A stretch of DNA of 64,000 bases from Pseudoalteromonas sp. T1lg23B (GCF_002964665.1 NZ_PQBZ01000034.1:620429-684428); one strand, 5' to 3'. Shown: positions 47,097 to 57,200, counted from the stretch's first letter. Notes: generated by a model from the letters alone, not told the origin. Numbers and translations: made by a program.

Positions 47097-48575
47097 TTAA
47101 ATGGCTCTAAACGTTCTGCCAAGACCATAGTAACCACTCACCGTAAACTCATTTAATAAGCCTACATGCGAATATGGATTGATCGCCATAATGGCTGTTG
47201 GCATAAGTCCCGAAGTTTTCCCACCGACATCCGATTTAGAGCGGTAGCTATATGTGCCTAAAATTTCACCAGAGACGGATTCCAATAACACTGTGACTTC
47301 CCCTTCACCATTTGTGGTTCCGTAGGTACCGTGCTGCCAGCTATCATCGGAGTTTGAAACAAACGTGTAGTTCAGTGGCTCAAGGGTTCTATTTTCAGTA
47401 AAGCGGTAATGTGCACTGTATCTACCTTTTCCTAACTTCACCTCACCATCAATTACACCAAAAAACCCTTCATAGTTGAGAGCTTGTGAACTCATAGTCC
47501 CTTCGTTTTGCGAACCACGAATAACTCCCACCGGATGAGGCAGATGATTGTCCATAAAAACCAGCGTCGTAAAATTGCCGCTATCTACATATTCTTGTAG
47601 CTCATTGGAGTTGGCAATCCCGATACCGGTAATGATATTGCCATTGCGATACTTCTCTACAATCAGATTGGTGGTCGCTTCCACCATCACTAGGCAATGC
47701 TTAGTGTTGTCGTACAGTACCGCAACTTCATCATGTTTATGGCTGGTCATGGTTTCAATACCGAACTGATCGGTAGCATTTAGGTTTTGTTCTGGCAGGG
47801 TTCTGGTCTCATAACCCTGACCATTTACAAATATACCTGCATACTCAGTAATAGCCGCATTTTGTGATTTTTGATTACTGTAAACTACTTCATAAGCAAT
47901 ATTATCTGGCTCTTCTTTCAAACCTAAGGGTACCAGCGCACTCGTACTGTAATAGTAAGTATACGACGAAGGATTTTGCTGAAAATTACTAGCATTAACA
48001 AGGCTACTACGTAGTACAGTTTGATTACCACTAGCATCAAGTTTTACATGCTGCAACTTGCTGGCTTGTTCTGCGCTATTGTATGTGTAGCTAGGTCGAG
48101 TCAGATATGTCTCACCATTACTGTCATAGATAGCCATTACAGCCGTTGAACGGGAAAAGTTACCGTTACCGCCAGGCGTTTCAATAGACCGTATCGCAAA
48201 AAGTGATTTCTCTCTTTTCGCCTCTTGTAACTTTTGTTTATCTTGTATTTCCTTGACCAATGGCGTGACTTCATCCAATTGCGCCAACTTTTGTGCGTTA
48301 CTGACTAATGTGGAGGAAGCGTCAACAACACTGTTTTTCGCCGCGGTGATGTCACTTTTTACTACATCGGTGACTTGTTGTAGCGCATTGGTCGCGTCAT
48401 CCAAATGCCCTTCTGCCACAGCTAGAATGGCCGCTTCTAGGTTAGCGCTGCTGCCCAATTTTTGAATAGCATTGCTGACTAAGGTTTGCTCTTCCGCGCT
48501 GAGTTTTTCATTACTGCGCATTTTGGTCACTAAATGGTCGACCATTTCCTGAATGGCGTTATTGATGGTTGCCAT
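47097..48575 (-). CDS. Tail fibre / adhesin protein (module 46.6-52.6 kb)
   Basis: 492 residues. Helical, coiled-coil N-terminal part (about 1-115: AEGHLDDATNALQQVTDVVKSDITAAKNSV). Then a beta-rich receptor-binding-like part (IRSIETPGGNGNFSRSTAVMAIYDSNGETYLTRPSY onwards), ending in GYYGLGRTFRAI. The fibre role is inferred from architecture and from the neighbouring chaperone-like gene. Confidence 0.68.
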   Translation of the reverse strand: MATINNAIQEMVDHLVTKMRSNEKLSAEEQTLVSNAIQKLGSSANLEAAILAVAEGHLDDATNALQQVTDVVKSDITAAKNSVVDASSTLVSNAQKLAQLDEVTPLVKEIQDKQKLQEAKREKSLFAIRSIETPGGNGNFSRSTAVMAIYDSNGETYLTRPSYTYNSAEQASKLQHVKLDASGNQTVLRSSLVNASNFQQNPSSYTYYYSTSALVPLGLKEEPDNIAYEVVYSNQKSQNAAITEYAGIFVNGQGYETRTLPEQNLNATDQFGIETMTSHKHDEVAVLYDNTKHCLVMVEATTNLIVEKYRNGNIITGIGIANSNELQEYVDSGNFTTLVFMDNHLPHPVGVIRGSQNEGTMSSQALNYEGFFGVIDGEVKLGKGRYSAHYRFTENRTLEPLNYTFVSNSDDSWQHGTYGTTNGEGEVTVLLESVSGEILGTYSYRSKSDVGGKTSGLMPTAIMAINPYSHVGLLNEFTVSGYYGLGRTFRAI

Positions 48576-48584
48576 AATATCCTC

Positions 48585-48902
48585 TTAGAGTGGGTATAAA
48601 GACTCACCTAGTAGGTGATTGATTTTTTGTTTGCGATGCAACTGAGCATGTTCTGCCTGCTGGTCACTCATGGTTTGTGCAATTGCCGCCAAAGCTTCGG
48701 TGGTATCGAGTTTTTGTTGCTCCAGTTTCTGCTGCTGTACTTGTAACGCGCTTTGTTGCAAAGCTATTGCCTGTATCTGATCAGCCATATCCTCATCAAT
48801 TTTACCAAGTGCGCTGATCAGCCTTAAAACATCTTGCTCGAGTAAGTTGCTTTGGTGTGGCAGAGGGTACGAACGGTGAGGTGTGTTAATTTCAACACTC
48901 AT
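48585..48902 (-). CDS. Coiled-coil protein of the tail locus
   Basis: 105 residues behind AAGGAGCGTTT. Mostly one glutamine-rich coiled coil (ADQIQAIALQQSALQVQQQKLEQQKLDTTEALAAI region). It lies between a structural protein and a fibre, 10 bases from each. It could be a fibre-linking or chaperone protein; no family recognised. Confidence 0.62.
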   Translation of the reverse strand: MSVEINTPHRSYPLPHQSNLLEQDVLRLISALGKIDEDMADQIQAIALQQSALQVQQQKLEQQKLDTTEALAAIAQTMSDQQAEHAQLHRKQKINHLLGESLYPL

Positions 48903-48911
48903 AAACGCTCC

Positions 48912-50150
48912 TTAAGTTGAAAATGCTCTCAGATTCGCGATGCGGGGACGATTAGCAGCCGTGCCACCGAGCAGAAGCTTAACCCGTGTGCCTTTTACAG
49001 CTGGGTCTTGCTCTGAAGATGGGGCAAAACTATGTACGTAATCATACTGTCGCCAGCCGTTATCACTGCTGTGCTGTGCACTTAACGGCACGGTTAACCA
49101 ACTACCATCGTCCTGTTCAAGTTGTACCTCCACGGTAGCGCCTTCTTGCAATACCGCTTCAAAACTCACGGTAAAACGCCCACCAACGCGGTAGCTGATC
49201 TGACGGCTGATGTAATCAGCACCAAGCATGACTTCGCCCGCCGCGCACTGGCTGCCCGCAAATAATACCGGGCTCAATGTGCTAGAACCTGATAATGTGG
49301 CGCGCACATTAACATTGCCGTTAAACTTCTTGGTTAACTGCTGTGGCGTCCACTCTTGAATATTTTCTAGCGTGAAACTATCCGCACTACTGCCCCCCGT
49401 GCCCGTTAGAGTGAAGTTCACCGATGTGTCTGAACTTGGTCTTTGCACAACGGCAAGCGCCATTAAATCAGAGGCTTGAGTAACTGATATGTCACCCAAA
49501 TTGACCGTACGTTGTGTGCTGGTAAACTTGGCTGCCTTAAGCTTAAAGGTCAGATCTTTATCCTGATGTGGTGTCCAAGTACTGGCGTTACTTGAAGACA
49601 GTAATACCCCAACTTGATAAGGCTGACTGGTTACCCAACCATGTTGTTGGTCATATTTTCCAAGTTCGGCTATTGCCACTTCATGGGCTGCGCCATCGGT
49701 CAGTACCACAATGGCGTATTCTTGCCCAGACTGTAGTAGCACAGGTGTGAAGCTAAATAATGTGGCATCAGTCAAAGAAATAGCACTGCTTTGAACACGG
49801 CTTTGCGCCAACACAGTTTGCGTTGGAATACCTTGTACAACTTCACGAATTTGCACCTGTACGGACTCTTCTCCCTTGGCAGTAAAGAACAGCTCGACCG
49901 CGGCTATAAATCGGCTTTGCTGTAATGTGAAAGTTTGTGCCAATGGGTCAAAGCGCTCGGTGGTAATGGTGGTAACCTGTGCTAGTGTTTCTGTACGAAT
50001 TTGACCACTGCTGGTATAGGTCGCAGTCCCTCTTGAGCCACCTTTGCCCTGAAAGATAACGGATTTTGTACCCGCAGGGATCTGTACCTCGCTTTGTGGT
50101 GGTATGGTAAAGCGCCCTGTTAACTGACCATTTGAATCGGCTTGAACCAT
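48912..50150 (-). CDS. Beta-rich structural protein downstream of DUF4815 gene
   Basis: 412 residues, start coupled to the DUF4815 stop by TAATG. Strand-rich with carbohydrate-binding-like segments: FDPLAQTFTLQQSRFIAAVELFFTAKG, LLQSGQEYAIVVL, SYRVGGRFTVSFEAVLQEG. Ends IANLRAFST. Likely part of a fibre or adhesin complex together with the preceding protein. Confidence 0.65.
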   Translation of the reverse strand: MVQADSNGQLTGRFTIPPQSEVQIPAGTKSVIFQGKGGSRGTATYTSSGQIRTETLAQVTTITTERFDPLAQTFTLQQSRFIAAVELFFTAKGEESVQVQIREVVQGIPTQTVLAQSRVQSSAISLTDATLFSFTPVLLQSGQEYAIVVLTDGAAHEVAIAELGKYDQQHGWVTSQPYQVGVLLSSSNASTWTPHQDKDLTFKLKAAKFTSTQRTVNLGDISVTQASDLMALAVVQRPSSDTSVNFTLTGTGGSSADSFTLENIQEWTPQQLTKKFNGNVNVRATLSGSSTLSPVLFAGSQCAAGEVMLGADYISRQISYRVGGRFTVSFEAVLQEGATVEVQLEQDDGSWLTVPLSAQHSSDNGWRQYDYVHSFAPSSEQDPAVKGTRVKLLLGGTAANRPRIANLRAFST

Positions 50151-52141
50151 TAGATCTCCTCCGCAGTTAGTGTAATGCCATCGAACAAGACGGTTTCCAG
50201 TTCTTCCCCTGGACCAAATCCAGAAATAGAGAAGCGTACTGTTCTTGGTCGTAAAAATTCCACTTGCTGGGTTTGTACCCCCACTCGTTGCGTTTCAACA
50301 CGCGTACTAATTCTGCGAATACGACCACCGCCACGATTGAAGCGTCGAGTAATCGGACTGCTCCAGCGCTGTGTGGTGACTGTCCAGTGATCCACATTGG
50401 GTGATAAAGTAACCTCTGCTGGAACAGGCTCAAACGCCTGATAAGGATTAACCTTCATTTGTCCTGTACGTTTTGGCTGAGTCAACACATCTTCAAGCTC
50501 ATAGGGTAATAACTCGGTGCTACTAGCATTGAGCGCACTGACGATGGCATCAACTGGCAGCGTTAGCTCACCATCAATAATGGCTGCACTTTGTTCACGT
50601 CCTTGGTCACGCAGATCATCATCAAGAAATGGATCAACAAACACCCCGTACTTGCTGGCTGGATCTTGACTGTTGGCATCATTTCGCAATCGCTCAATGG
50701 CTAGCAATTGGTACAGATCACCGATCTGCCTTTGCATGTTTTGTAAATCCAGCATGCTCAGGGAATGAATCGCCACAGACTCCACCCGTGGTACTGACTC
50801 ACCCCAATATTGATAGACATATGCCAAAGGGAGATGCTGCTCAGGTACATGAGGAGGCTCAGGGTGCTCTAGCACAGATGCACCTTTGATACGTTTTACT
50901 TGCCCTTGCGCATTGAGGACTATTAAATCAATACGCGGTGAATGTCGTTGATAATCAACACGGATTTGATCTGGTAAAACTTCATTACCACTGTCTATAA
51001 ATGACTTATCAATACTGTAATGCGTCGCGTTGAATGTGACAGGCACACTGGTGCCATAGGTATAAGTAACCTGATAGCTGCTACCCACTGGCGGACGTTC
51101 ACCCGCTAGTTTCCAAACAATATGATTGCCCTCAAACTCATAATCGTCATGTTCAACATAGATTTTATCCTGATAAGAGATCTGTTCGACCGTATCAACA
51201 CTGGTATTTGGAAAACTGTCTTGGAGTTGGTCGCTACGCGTGAGCATCGCTACTTTACGCACCACAGCATAGACACGTTCAACTTGTTTTACCGGAGGAT
51301 AGTCAAATTTGATTGGCGAACTGGCATCTTGTACATCACTTAACTCGGCTTTTTCGGTTTTGATGCTTTGTACGTCTGGGTCAAACTCAAATGAAACAGG
51401 CAGTGCTGTTGCGTAACTTAATTCATAACCCGCGATGTGTGCTTTGCCAGCCTGTAAGCTAAAGTGTTGCTGATCCTCGGCGGTTTTAATGTAGTGTAAA
51501 CCGAGTCCTTCTACGACATAATTGCCGCCATTAGACTCTCTATCATAACGCGCCAGCGCACGTGTAATCGAATCTTGCTCTGGTGGAGCCTCCTTGATAA
51601 CCAACACGCCCTGATTAATTTGATACACAGGATAAAACTCTGTGTTAGTATTTTGCGCCTGAGTTAATAACCCCCAGTGTGCAGTCACTTTTAGTCGTGC
51701 AGCACCCGCTTCATTATAATTTTGCGCTAGCATTGGCGAGTTAACACCCGCAGGGTCTCGTAGTTCACCATCTTCTTGCTCAGTGATAACCTCACTGTCT
51801 AGCAATACACCAATGATCGCATCACCACTGGTGTCAAAATCAAATGATCGCTCCGCAAGCTGACGTACTGCACCGCGAATGTAAACGGATGCCGCCGCAA
51901 CACGAGCTTGTTGCGCTTCTATTCTGACCCCTCCGCCTGCGACAATATCACCATCTTTAAGTAGCGCATCGGCAACGCCTTTTAGCTGATGACTAACCTG
52001 ACATTGCACATCATTGAGTTCACGGCTTTGCAGCCCTTTACCAGCTCGAAATAGTATTTGCTCGTATTGTTTAGCGGCATCAAACTTTTGATAAAAATCT
52101 GGATGCTCTGAGACAATTTGATTGTATATATGTTCTTGCAT
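50150..52141 (-). CDS. DUF4815-type tail-associated protein
   Basis: 663 residues behind AGGGAGCATT. The N-terminus DFYQKFDAAKQYEQILFRAGKGLQSRELNDVQ and later DGDIVAGGGVRIEAQ are typical of DUF4815 proteins found in phage tail/fibre regions. A repetitive beta-rich body follows, with FEFDPDVQSIKTEKAEL and a C-terminal RRFNRGGGRIRRI stretch. The molecular role is unknown; probably a large fibre or adhesin base. Confidence 0.7.
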   Translation of the reverse strand: MQEHIYNQIVSEHPDFYQKFDAAKQYEQILFRAGKGLQSRELNDVQCQVSHQLKGVADALLKDGDIVAGGGVRIEAQQARVAAASVYIRGAVRQLAERSFDFDTSGDAIIGVLLDSEVITEQEDGELRDPAGVNSPMLAQNYNEAGAARLKVTAHWGLLTQAQNTNTEFYPVYQINQGVLVIKEAPPEQDSITRALARYDRESNGGNYVVEGLGLHYIKTAEDQQHFSLQAGKAHIAGYELSYATALPVSFEFDPDVQSIKTEKAELSDVQDASSPIKFDYPPVKQVERVYAVVRKVAMLTRSDQLQDSFPNTSVDTVEQISYQDKIYVEHDDYEFEGNHIVWKLAGERPPVGSSYQVTYTYGTSVPVTFNATHYSIDKSFIDSGNEVLPDQIRVDYQRHSPRIDLIVLNAQGQVKRIKGASVLEHPEPPHVPEQHLPLAYVYQYWGESVPRVESVAIHSLSMLDLQNMQRQIGDLYQLLAIERLRNDANSQDPASKYGVFVDPFLDDDLRDQGREQSAAIIDGELTLPVDAIVSALNASSTELLPYELEDVLTQPKRTGQMKVNPYQAFEPVPAEVTLSPNVDHWTVTTQRWSSPITRRFNRGGGRIRRISTRVETQRVGVQTQQVEFLRPRTVRFSISGFGPGEELETVLFDGITLTAEEI

Positions 52142-52150
52142 AATGCTCCC

Positions 52151-52633
52151 TTAGAAGCTTATTACAAATTCAAAAGACTCACGTACCCCTTGGTCGCGAT
52201 AAATCGCAGGGCGATGCTCTAACAACAGCAAGGTGCCTTTTTGTTCAATATCTTCTGGTTGAAAATACAACTGCCCTGAAGGCGTGCCTGCTTTAGGTGT
52301 TGTCCCTACCATCAGGCCCAATTCACGAATTGATTTTGATAGCCCATCATTAAAGTCATAGTTAAATTGGCAATATAGATGAGGGGTTGAATGATTAACG
52401 ACTCTATAGCGACCGTTAGGCACTTGAATTTCACCCTGTTCATCCGCTTCGCAATAGAGCACTCGTGTGGCTTTGCGATAACCAAGAATGGATGTGAGCT
52501 CTGTGCTCGTACTGGACTCTGAGGGCAGTTGTGTATCCCACTCAGCTGCGCCTTGACCCCAGGCTAAATAAATAGATTTTTGCTTTATCGCATTGGCGAG
52601 TTCTATGCGCCCAGCGCGGGTTAGTATAGCCAC
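52151..52633 (-). CDS. Phage tail-associated protein, 160 residues
   Basis: GTG start behind TAGGAGTACAGG. MAILTRAGRIELANAIKQKSIYLAWGQG then ILGYRKATRVLYC, FNDGLSKSIRELGLMVG: layout like the DUF3751-like attachment domains (site where fibre meets baseplate). First gene of the DUF4815 module and 45 bases after a terminator. It may anchor this module to the tail. Confidence 0.65.
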   Translation of the reverse strand: MAILTRAGRIELANAIKQKSIYLAWGQGAAEWDTQLPSESSTSTELTSILGYRKATRVLYCEADEQGEIQVPNGRYRVVNHSTPHLYCQFNYDFNDGLSKSIRELGLMVGTTPKAGTPSGQLYFQPEDIEQKGTLLLLEHRPAIYRDQGVRESFEFVISF

Positions 52634-52677
52634 CCTGTACTCCTATCAATGTTTATTAATGTGTAAGTAACATGTAT

Positions 52678-52701
52678 AAAAAAACCCGCCTAAGCGGGTT
52701 T
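52678..52701 (-). terminator. Rho-independent terminator before the DUF4815 module
   Basis: Minus strand: AAACCCGC-TTAG-GCGGGTTT continued by a T-run (T7 in all). Confidence 0.88.
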
Positions 52702-52722
52702 ATCATGGCGTTTTTATCTGCG

Positions 52723-53496
52723 TTACTCGCCTATCCACAACGCGGTTTGTTGCTCAGAAGCGAGCTTGCAAGCACTAAACAATTGCTCTTTGCTTACTTG
52801 TACGACATCATTATTTGCCAGTACCCATGAGGTAGAGCTCTGTTCTTCCATCACCAATAACTTGCGTGCCATGCGTTGCTGGCTTAGCTCATCAGCATCA
52901 AACACCATGCCATCAACTTCTACCGTCAGTTGAGCAAGTTCTTGCCTACGAGTTTGCTTAAAGCGTTCACGCTTAACTTGTGCGATTTGCGCTTCACTGT
53001 GTGCTTGCGTTGCAGGGTAGATATAAGCCACCAAGGCCTCGTCGTCATATTCAGTGCGTGCAGGCTGTTGCTCTGTAGTCAGCGCTAAATCAACCTCCAC
53101 GTGTTCTTTGCGATAACACGCGCGTCGCAACGACATGTCGATTTGCGGTTGTTCTGGCAGCTCGGGCACTGCGACTTGCTCGTCACTGTCGGCAGCAAGG
53201 TTGGCGTTGTGCGCCAGTGCTTCTTGGCGCTGCGCTTCAACTTCAACCACTTCAAGCTCCCACTCTTGATAGGCTGCTACATGGGCTTGTTGCTCTTGTG
53301 CAATAGCAAGTTTTAAGGCTTCTTCAACCTGCGCTTGCCCATGGCGTAGGGCAATTTTAGTTAACACATCGTCATAACTAATACTTGGCAGCTCAAGCAT
53401 TTGCTCTGCATCAGTGCTTGCTTGTTCATTAATCGCTTGTGTGTCAGGCACAGTTGTTTCGACCGCTGAAGCAGTCTGCTCGTTTGTTTGTTCCAT
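52723..53496 (-). CDS. Probable tail-fibre assembly protein (DUF4376-like C-terminus)
   Basis: Start ATG 53496 (AAGGAC upstream), 10 bases after the fibre stop; 257 residues. Acidic, disordered N-terminal part (TNEQTASAVETTVPDTQAIN) and a C-terminal DUF4376-like segment (QELAQLTVEVDGMVFDADELSQQRMARKL) seen in fibre chaperones. It lies after the second giant fibre and probably serves it or both. Confidence 0.7.
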   Translation of the reverse strand: MEQTNEQTASAVETTVPDTQAINEQASTDAEQMLELPSISYDDVLTKIALRHGQAQVEEALKLAIAQEQQAHVAAYQEWELEVVEVEAQRQEALAHNANLAADSDEQVAVPELPEQPQIDMSLRRACYRKEHVEVDLALTTEQQPARTEYDDEALVAYIYPATQAHSEAQIAQVKRERFKQTRRQELAQLTVEVDGMVFDADELSQQRMARKLLVMEEQSSTSWVLANNDVVQVSKEQLFSACKLASEQQTALWIGE

Positions 53497-53506
53497 AAAA
53501 TTGTCC

Positions 53507-56500
53507 TTAGTGGCTGGCAATGCCCAGCGGAAGTTGTGTGTGGTGACAAAACACTTTGACTGTGTTGCCATTTAAATCGATTTTGGTGTTTTCACCGTTG
53601 ATGATTGGGACGGTTTGGTCATCGCCCCATGAACCTTGCAAATCAATGGCTTCAATAAAGTAGACATGGTCTCCCGTATCGTCATAGACAAAGCCTTTGG
53701 ATGTTTGCACCCACTTTGGACTATCAAATGACGCCGTACCGTTATTGACACAAAGTAAGTGTTTACCAGAAAGTGCCCCTGATACTTCGCCTCTCACGGT
53801 GTATAAAGTACCAACACTAAAATCTGTATCTTTACTTGTATTATCGATAACTGTCGGAACCGACGCTTTCCACTTAAGTTCAACACCATGAAATTGCAGA
53901 TAAAGTAAGCCGTTTTTTTCTACTATAGAAGGAAGTGCTTTAACACCTCCAGATTGATCTAAAGGGGCACGTAATGTCATTGGAGTGTGAGATACTGTAT
54001 TCGCGCTCCACAAGGCACCACTGGTGTTTTTAGGGGCGTTAAGTATCGATAGATTACGCTGTTGATTACCATCTTGATTATCTTTGCCTATCACACCACT
54101 CAATGTACTAATCAGTCGATTGCCCTGAGAAACAAATCTATCTGCTGATACCCAGACAGAGCTGACTTTTGATTTTACACTCAGGTTATTTGCAGGTTCA
54201 GTCAAAGCCGCCAAAGACTCGTAACCTATCATGATCACGCTTTGCGGCTGATGAGTGGTCGTATCTAACGTAAGTGTGTTAGCAGTAGCATTATACTCTT
54301 GCGCTCTGTTTGACCAAGATGAGCCGTTGTCCTTGGTATACACCACCGTCGGGGTTGATTCCGCTTTGCGATTTAAAGCAATCAAGCCCGGCTCTTCCTG
54401 TGTGCCAGAAGCTATCAGCCCAACTACACCGTATGGAAAAGTTGTTGCAATATTGTCAGGGCTACCCACAATATCCATCCAAGGTATAGAGTCGAACTCT
54501 CCACTGAGCTCCGATGGCATGATAATTTGTGCTTTTATTGTTTGAGCTCCTCCAGTACTGATCCAGTTTCCGCTATTATTCTTTGGATTTACTAGGCAGA
54601 TGTGAGTCGCGCTGTTAATTAATTGTCCTTTATCGATTTTTATCCATGTATCGAGCGGGTGCCCTCCACCATAAGTCGCCAGATCGGTGTCTCCATAGTC
54701 TAAAAACTTGATAAAAATCGGCGGCATTTCAAATTTCGTATTGTTTGGATATTTGAAATAAACTTCATTATTGAATAAAGGAAGATTTTTTGTCAGTGGA
54801 TTAGCGTTATCACCGATTATTTGCATATAGATAGTCATTGCTGAGGCATGACAATAGTCTGTGTTTACCAAGGTATAAGGTACTTTGCCTTTCCCACGTA
54901 ACGTGCCGGCCACAGCCTTGTGCATTGTTTCATCACAGAGTTGGTTTGTATCGAGTCTATTCGCATTTAAACGCAGATCTTCAACTTGGCCTGCGTAGAT
55001 AGCATCATAATATTTGTATTGATCTGGGCGACCAGATTGGCCCTTTTCTATACTGCCCGTATTGGAATGCGCCCCCACTCTATTGGGTATGCCAAACTGA
55101 ATGTCAAAAGCCTGTAGTGTGGATGTAATATGCCCAGCTTCAGGTGAAAACCAAGATGTTGCCCCACCATTATCTTGCTGATTCCAAGAACGGCAGCCCA
55201 TTGGGTTATAAGTTGGATGATATGCCCCTTGGTTTAATCGTTGAACTAGAGCAATAGTAAATGCGTAAACCTCACCGTTATGAGCTACCCTTGTGTCTTC
55301 ATTAATACGCACGCCAAACTGACCCACTGTGCTGCTTCCTTTAACTTCTGCTCTTCCGCTAGATATATAGAAGTCATAGGGCGAACCCAATGTAGCAATA
55401 TCTCTGAATGAAACTTTGCTTCCTCTGCAAATAATAGGGTTTAACGCGCTATATCTCAGTGCTTTAGGGGGGGTGTACGGAACTGAGCACGCCCAATTAT
55501 CCCCTAGACCCTCAACAACGCGTATACGATACCGCACTTGAATATACGCTTTGGCCTCAGGGTCGTAATAAATATTGTGCTCGGGATTTTTTAATAACTT
55601 AACGCGGTTAGCATCTGAAAGTGTTGACCACTTTACGCCAAAACCTTTGGTACTTGTGTCCCACAGGCCGAATGCTGAGTAGCTTTGTGCAACTAGGCTG
55701 CTGACTAAACTTATGCCTTCATAGTTATCTTTACCAAATTGCACATTACCTAACGGGTAAACCACATCTTTGTCTGATATCTTTTCATGCCAAGATTCTA
55801 AAAAGACTAAGTCTTTACGAGAGGTGATCACCTGCTCAGTCACAGGCATCACAGAAACATTACGAATAGACACGGACTCCCCAACCATAGTTGGTGAGTT
55901 TGTGCCCACATTGATTCGTGTCGTTGTGGCTGTTGCGGTGTGTTTTAGTTCTATGTCATACCACTTTCCAATGGTGGGAGATGGCTCTATAAACTCTGTA
56001 TCACCAAATGAAGCAAACACTTGATTGTCTTCTTGCACTCGAATGGATACTTTGAGTACATATTCCTTGCCCACTTCTGTAGGTAGGTTCTGGTTGATCA
56101 ATGACGCATAGGTGCTATCTACATCGGTTAGCGTCACAACGCCATTATCTACTGAAACCGTGTCATTAGCTGCGTTTAATGACCAGCCAGTTATATCCCC
56201 TGTACGGAAATTACCATTTGTGACAAGTCCCTCAAACGCCTCAGCCGCACTGGCATGTTGCGTTACCTTGCCAGTTGCTGAGTCATAGGTTTGAGTACCA
56301 TCGGGGGCAGGTGGGAAATTAACATGGATACCAGCCGCGTCACTCTCATACGTACCAAATAAGTGATGCTGTACACCATCGGCTAAAGCATGTGCGAAAC
56401 AACTTCTCGACTCACCTACTGCCCCGCTAAATGTTTGCGCACGACCAAGCCTTAGGCCCGCAGGGTAGTCTTTTGAATAGGCCGTCCACATACCATGTTG

Positions 56501-56908
56501 CACATGTTCGTACCCTGTCGTACTCGAATTATAGTGCTTACCCCACTCAATAAATCCCGATCCCGCAAATTGCTGCTTACGTATTTGTCGCAGTGCATCA
56601 AACTGGGCTTTGCTCATCACCTCTGGATGTGGATTAATTTTTTGTGCTTCACCTATCAAGCTTGGCAGTGTATCCACTTGATAGCTTTGACCGCTAAAGT
56701 CTTTTAAGGTGACTTTACCGGTTTTGGTTTGCCAATCATTAATGGCTTGGTGATTACTTTTAATAAGCTCATGTGTTTGCTTGATATCGACCTTTACTTG
56801 GTCAATTTCATTGATACTTTCAACTACATCATTGGCCAGTTTTAAACTGGCATCAGTTTGCTCAGCGGCAGCTTGCTGCAACTGAGCGATTTGTGCTTCG
56901 ATTGTCAT
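53507..56908 (-). CDS. Giant tail fibre protein 2
   Basis: 1133 residues, start behind GGAAAGGAAA. An N-terminal coiled coil (about 1-60) is followed by DWQTKTGKVTLKD and SYQVDTLPSLIGEAQKINPHPEVM, a variable region, a middle block with TSRKDLVFLESWHEK and LSDANRVKLLKNPEHNIYYDPEAKAYIQVRYRIRV, another variable region, QVEDLRLNANRLDTNQL, and a C-terminal DLNGNTVKVFCHHT...GIASH. All shared blocks match the neighbouring fibre at 57201, while the stretches between differ. Probable receptor-binding protein of the J'/I' set. Confidence 0.82.
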   Translation of the reverse strand: MTIEAQIAQLQQAAAEQTDASLKLANDVVESINEIDQVKVDIKQTHELIKSNHQAINDWQTKTGKVTLKDFSGQSYQVDTLPSLIGEAQKINPHPEVMSKAQFDALRQIRKQQFAGSGFIEWGKHYNSSTTGYEHVQHGMWTAYSKDYPAGLRLGRAQTFSGAVGESRSCFAHALADGVQHHLFGTYESDAAGIHVNFPPAPDGTQTYDSATGKVTQHASAAEAFEGLVTNGNFRTGDITGWSLNAANDTVSVDNGVVTLTDVDSTYASLINQNLPTEVGKEYVLKVSIRVQEDNQVFASFGDTEFIEPSPTIGKWYDIELKHTATATTTRINVGTNSPTMVGESVSIRNVSVMPVTEQVITSRKDLVFLESWHEKISDKDVVYPLGNVQFGKDNYEGISLVSSLVAQSYSAFGLWDTSTKGFGVKWSTLSDANRVKLLKNPEHNIYYDPEAKAYIQVRYRIRVVEGLGDNWACSVPYTPPKALRYSALNPIICRGSKVSFRDIATLGSPYDFYISSGRAEVKGSSTVGQFGVRINEDTRVAHNGEVYAFTIALVQRLNQGAYHPTYNPMGCRSWNQQDNGGATSWFSPEAGHITSTLQAFDIQFGIPNRVGAHSNTGSIEKGQSGRPDQYKYYDAIYAGQVEDLRLNANRLDTNQLCDETMHKAVAGTLRGKGKVPYTLVNTDYCHASAMTIYMQIIGDNANPLTKNLPLFNNEVYFKYPNNTKFEMPPIFIKFLDYGDTDLATYGGGHPLDTWIKIDKGQLINSATHICLVNPKNNSGNWISTGGAQTIKAQIIMPSELSGEFDSIPWMDIVGSPDNIATTFPYGVVGLIASGTQEEPGLIALNRKAESTPTVVYTKDNGSSWSNRAQEYNATANTLTLDTTTHQPQSVIMIGYESLAALTEPANNLSVKSKVSSVWVSADRFVSQGNRLISTLSGVIGKDNQDGNQQRNLSILNAPKNTSGALWSANTVSHTPMTLRAPLDQSGGVKALPSIVEKNGLLYLQFHGVELKWKASVPTVIDNTSKDTDFSVGTLYTVRGEVSGALSGKHLLCVNNGTASFDSPKWVQTSKGFVYDDTGDHVYFIEAIDLQGSWGDDQTVPIINGENTKIDLNGNTVKVFCHHTQLPLGIASH

Positions 56909-57200
56909 TTTCCTTTCCTTTGCATGGCTTTATAGCCATCACTAAGAAACCATGCATCCAACGAGTAAAATAGAGGGCTTAATCTCGCTTCCAACAGACG
57001 AAATTCAGCCATTGAACCAAAACGCGAGCGCGTTCGGACATAAACTGTGGGCAAAGGCTATTAGCTTTGCCCACAATAACGACACTTTACCCAGATAAAG
57101 GAAATAATATCGGTCAAGTTTGCCCTGTGGGCAGCTGGTACTGCCCACGCGCTTGGTTATGTCTCTATTTGACTCATAGTGTGGAAAGAAATTGTGCTCG
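56909..57200. other. Gap between the two giant fibres, with alternative hairpins
   Basis: 292 bases without a gene. A hairpin with an 11-bp stem at 57046-57075 (TGTGGGCAAAG/CTTTGCCCACA) and one with an 8-bp stem at 57127-57148 (GTGGGCAG/CTGCCCAC) share GTGGGCA. A third short pairing TGCCC/GGGCA at 57121-57133 would compete with the second. No T-run follows. Confidence 0.6.
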
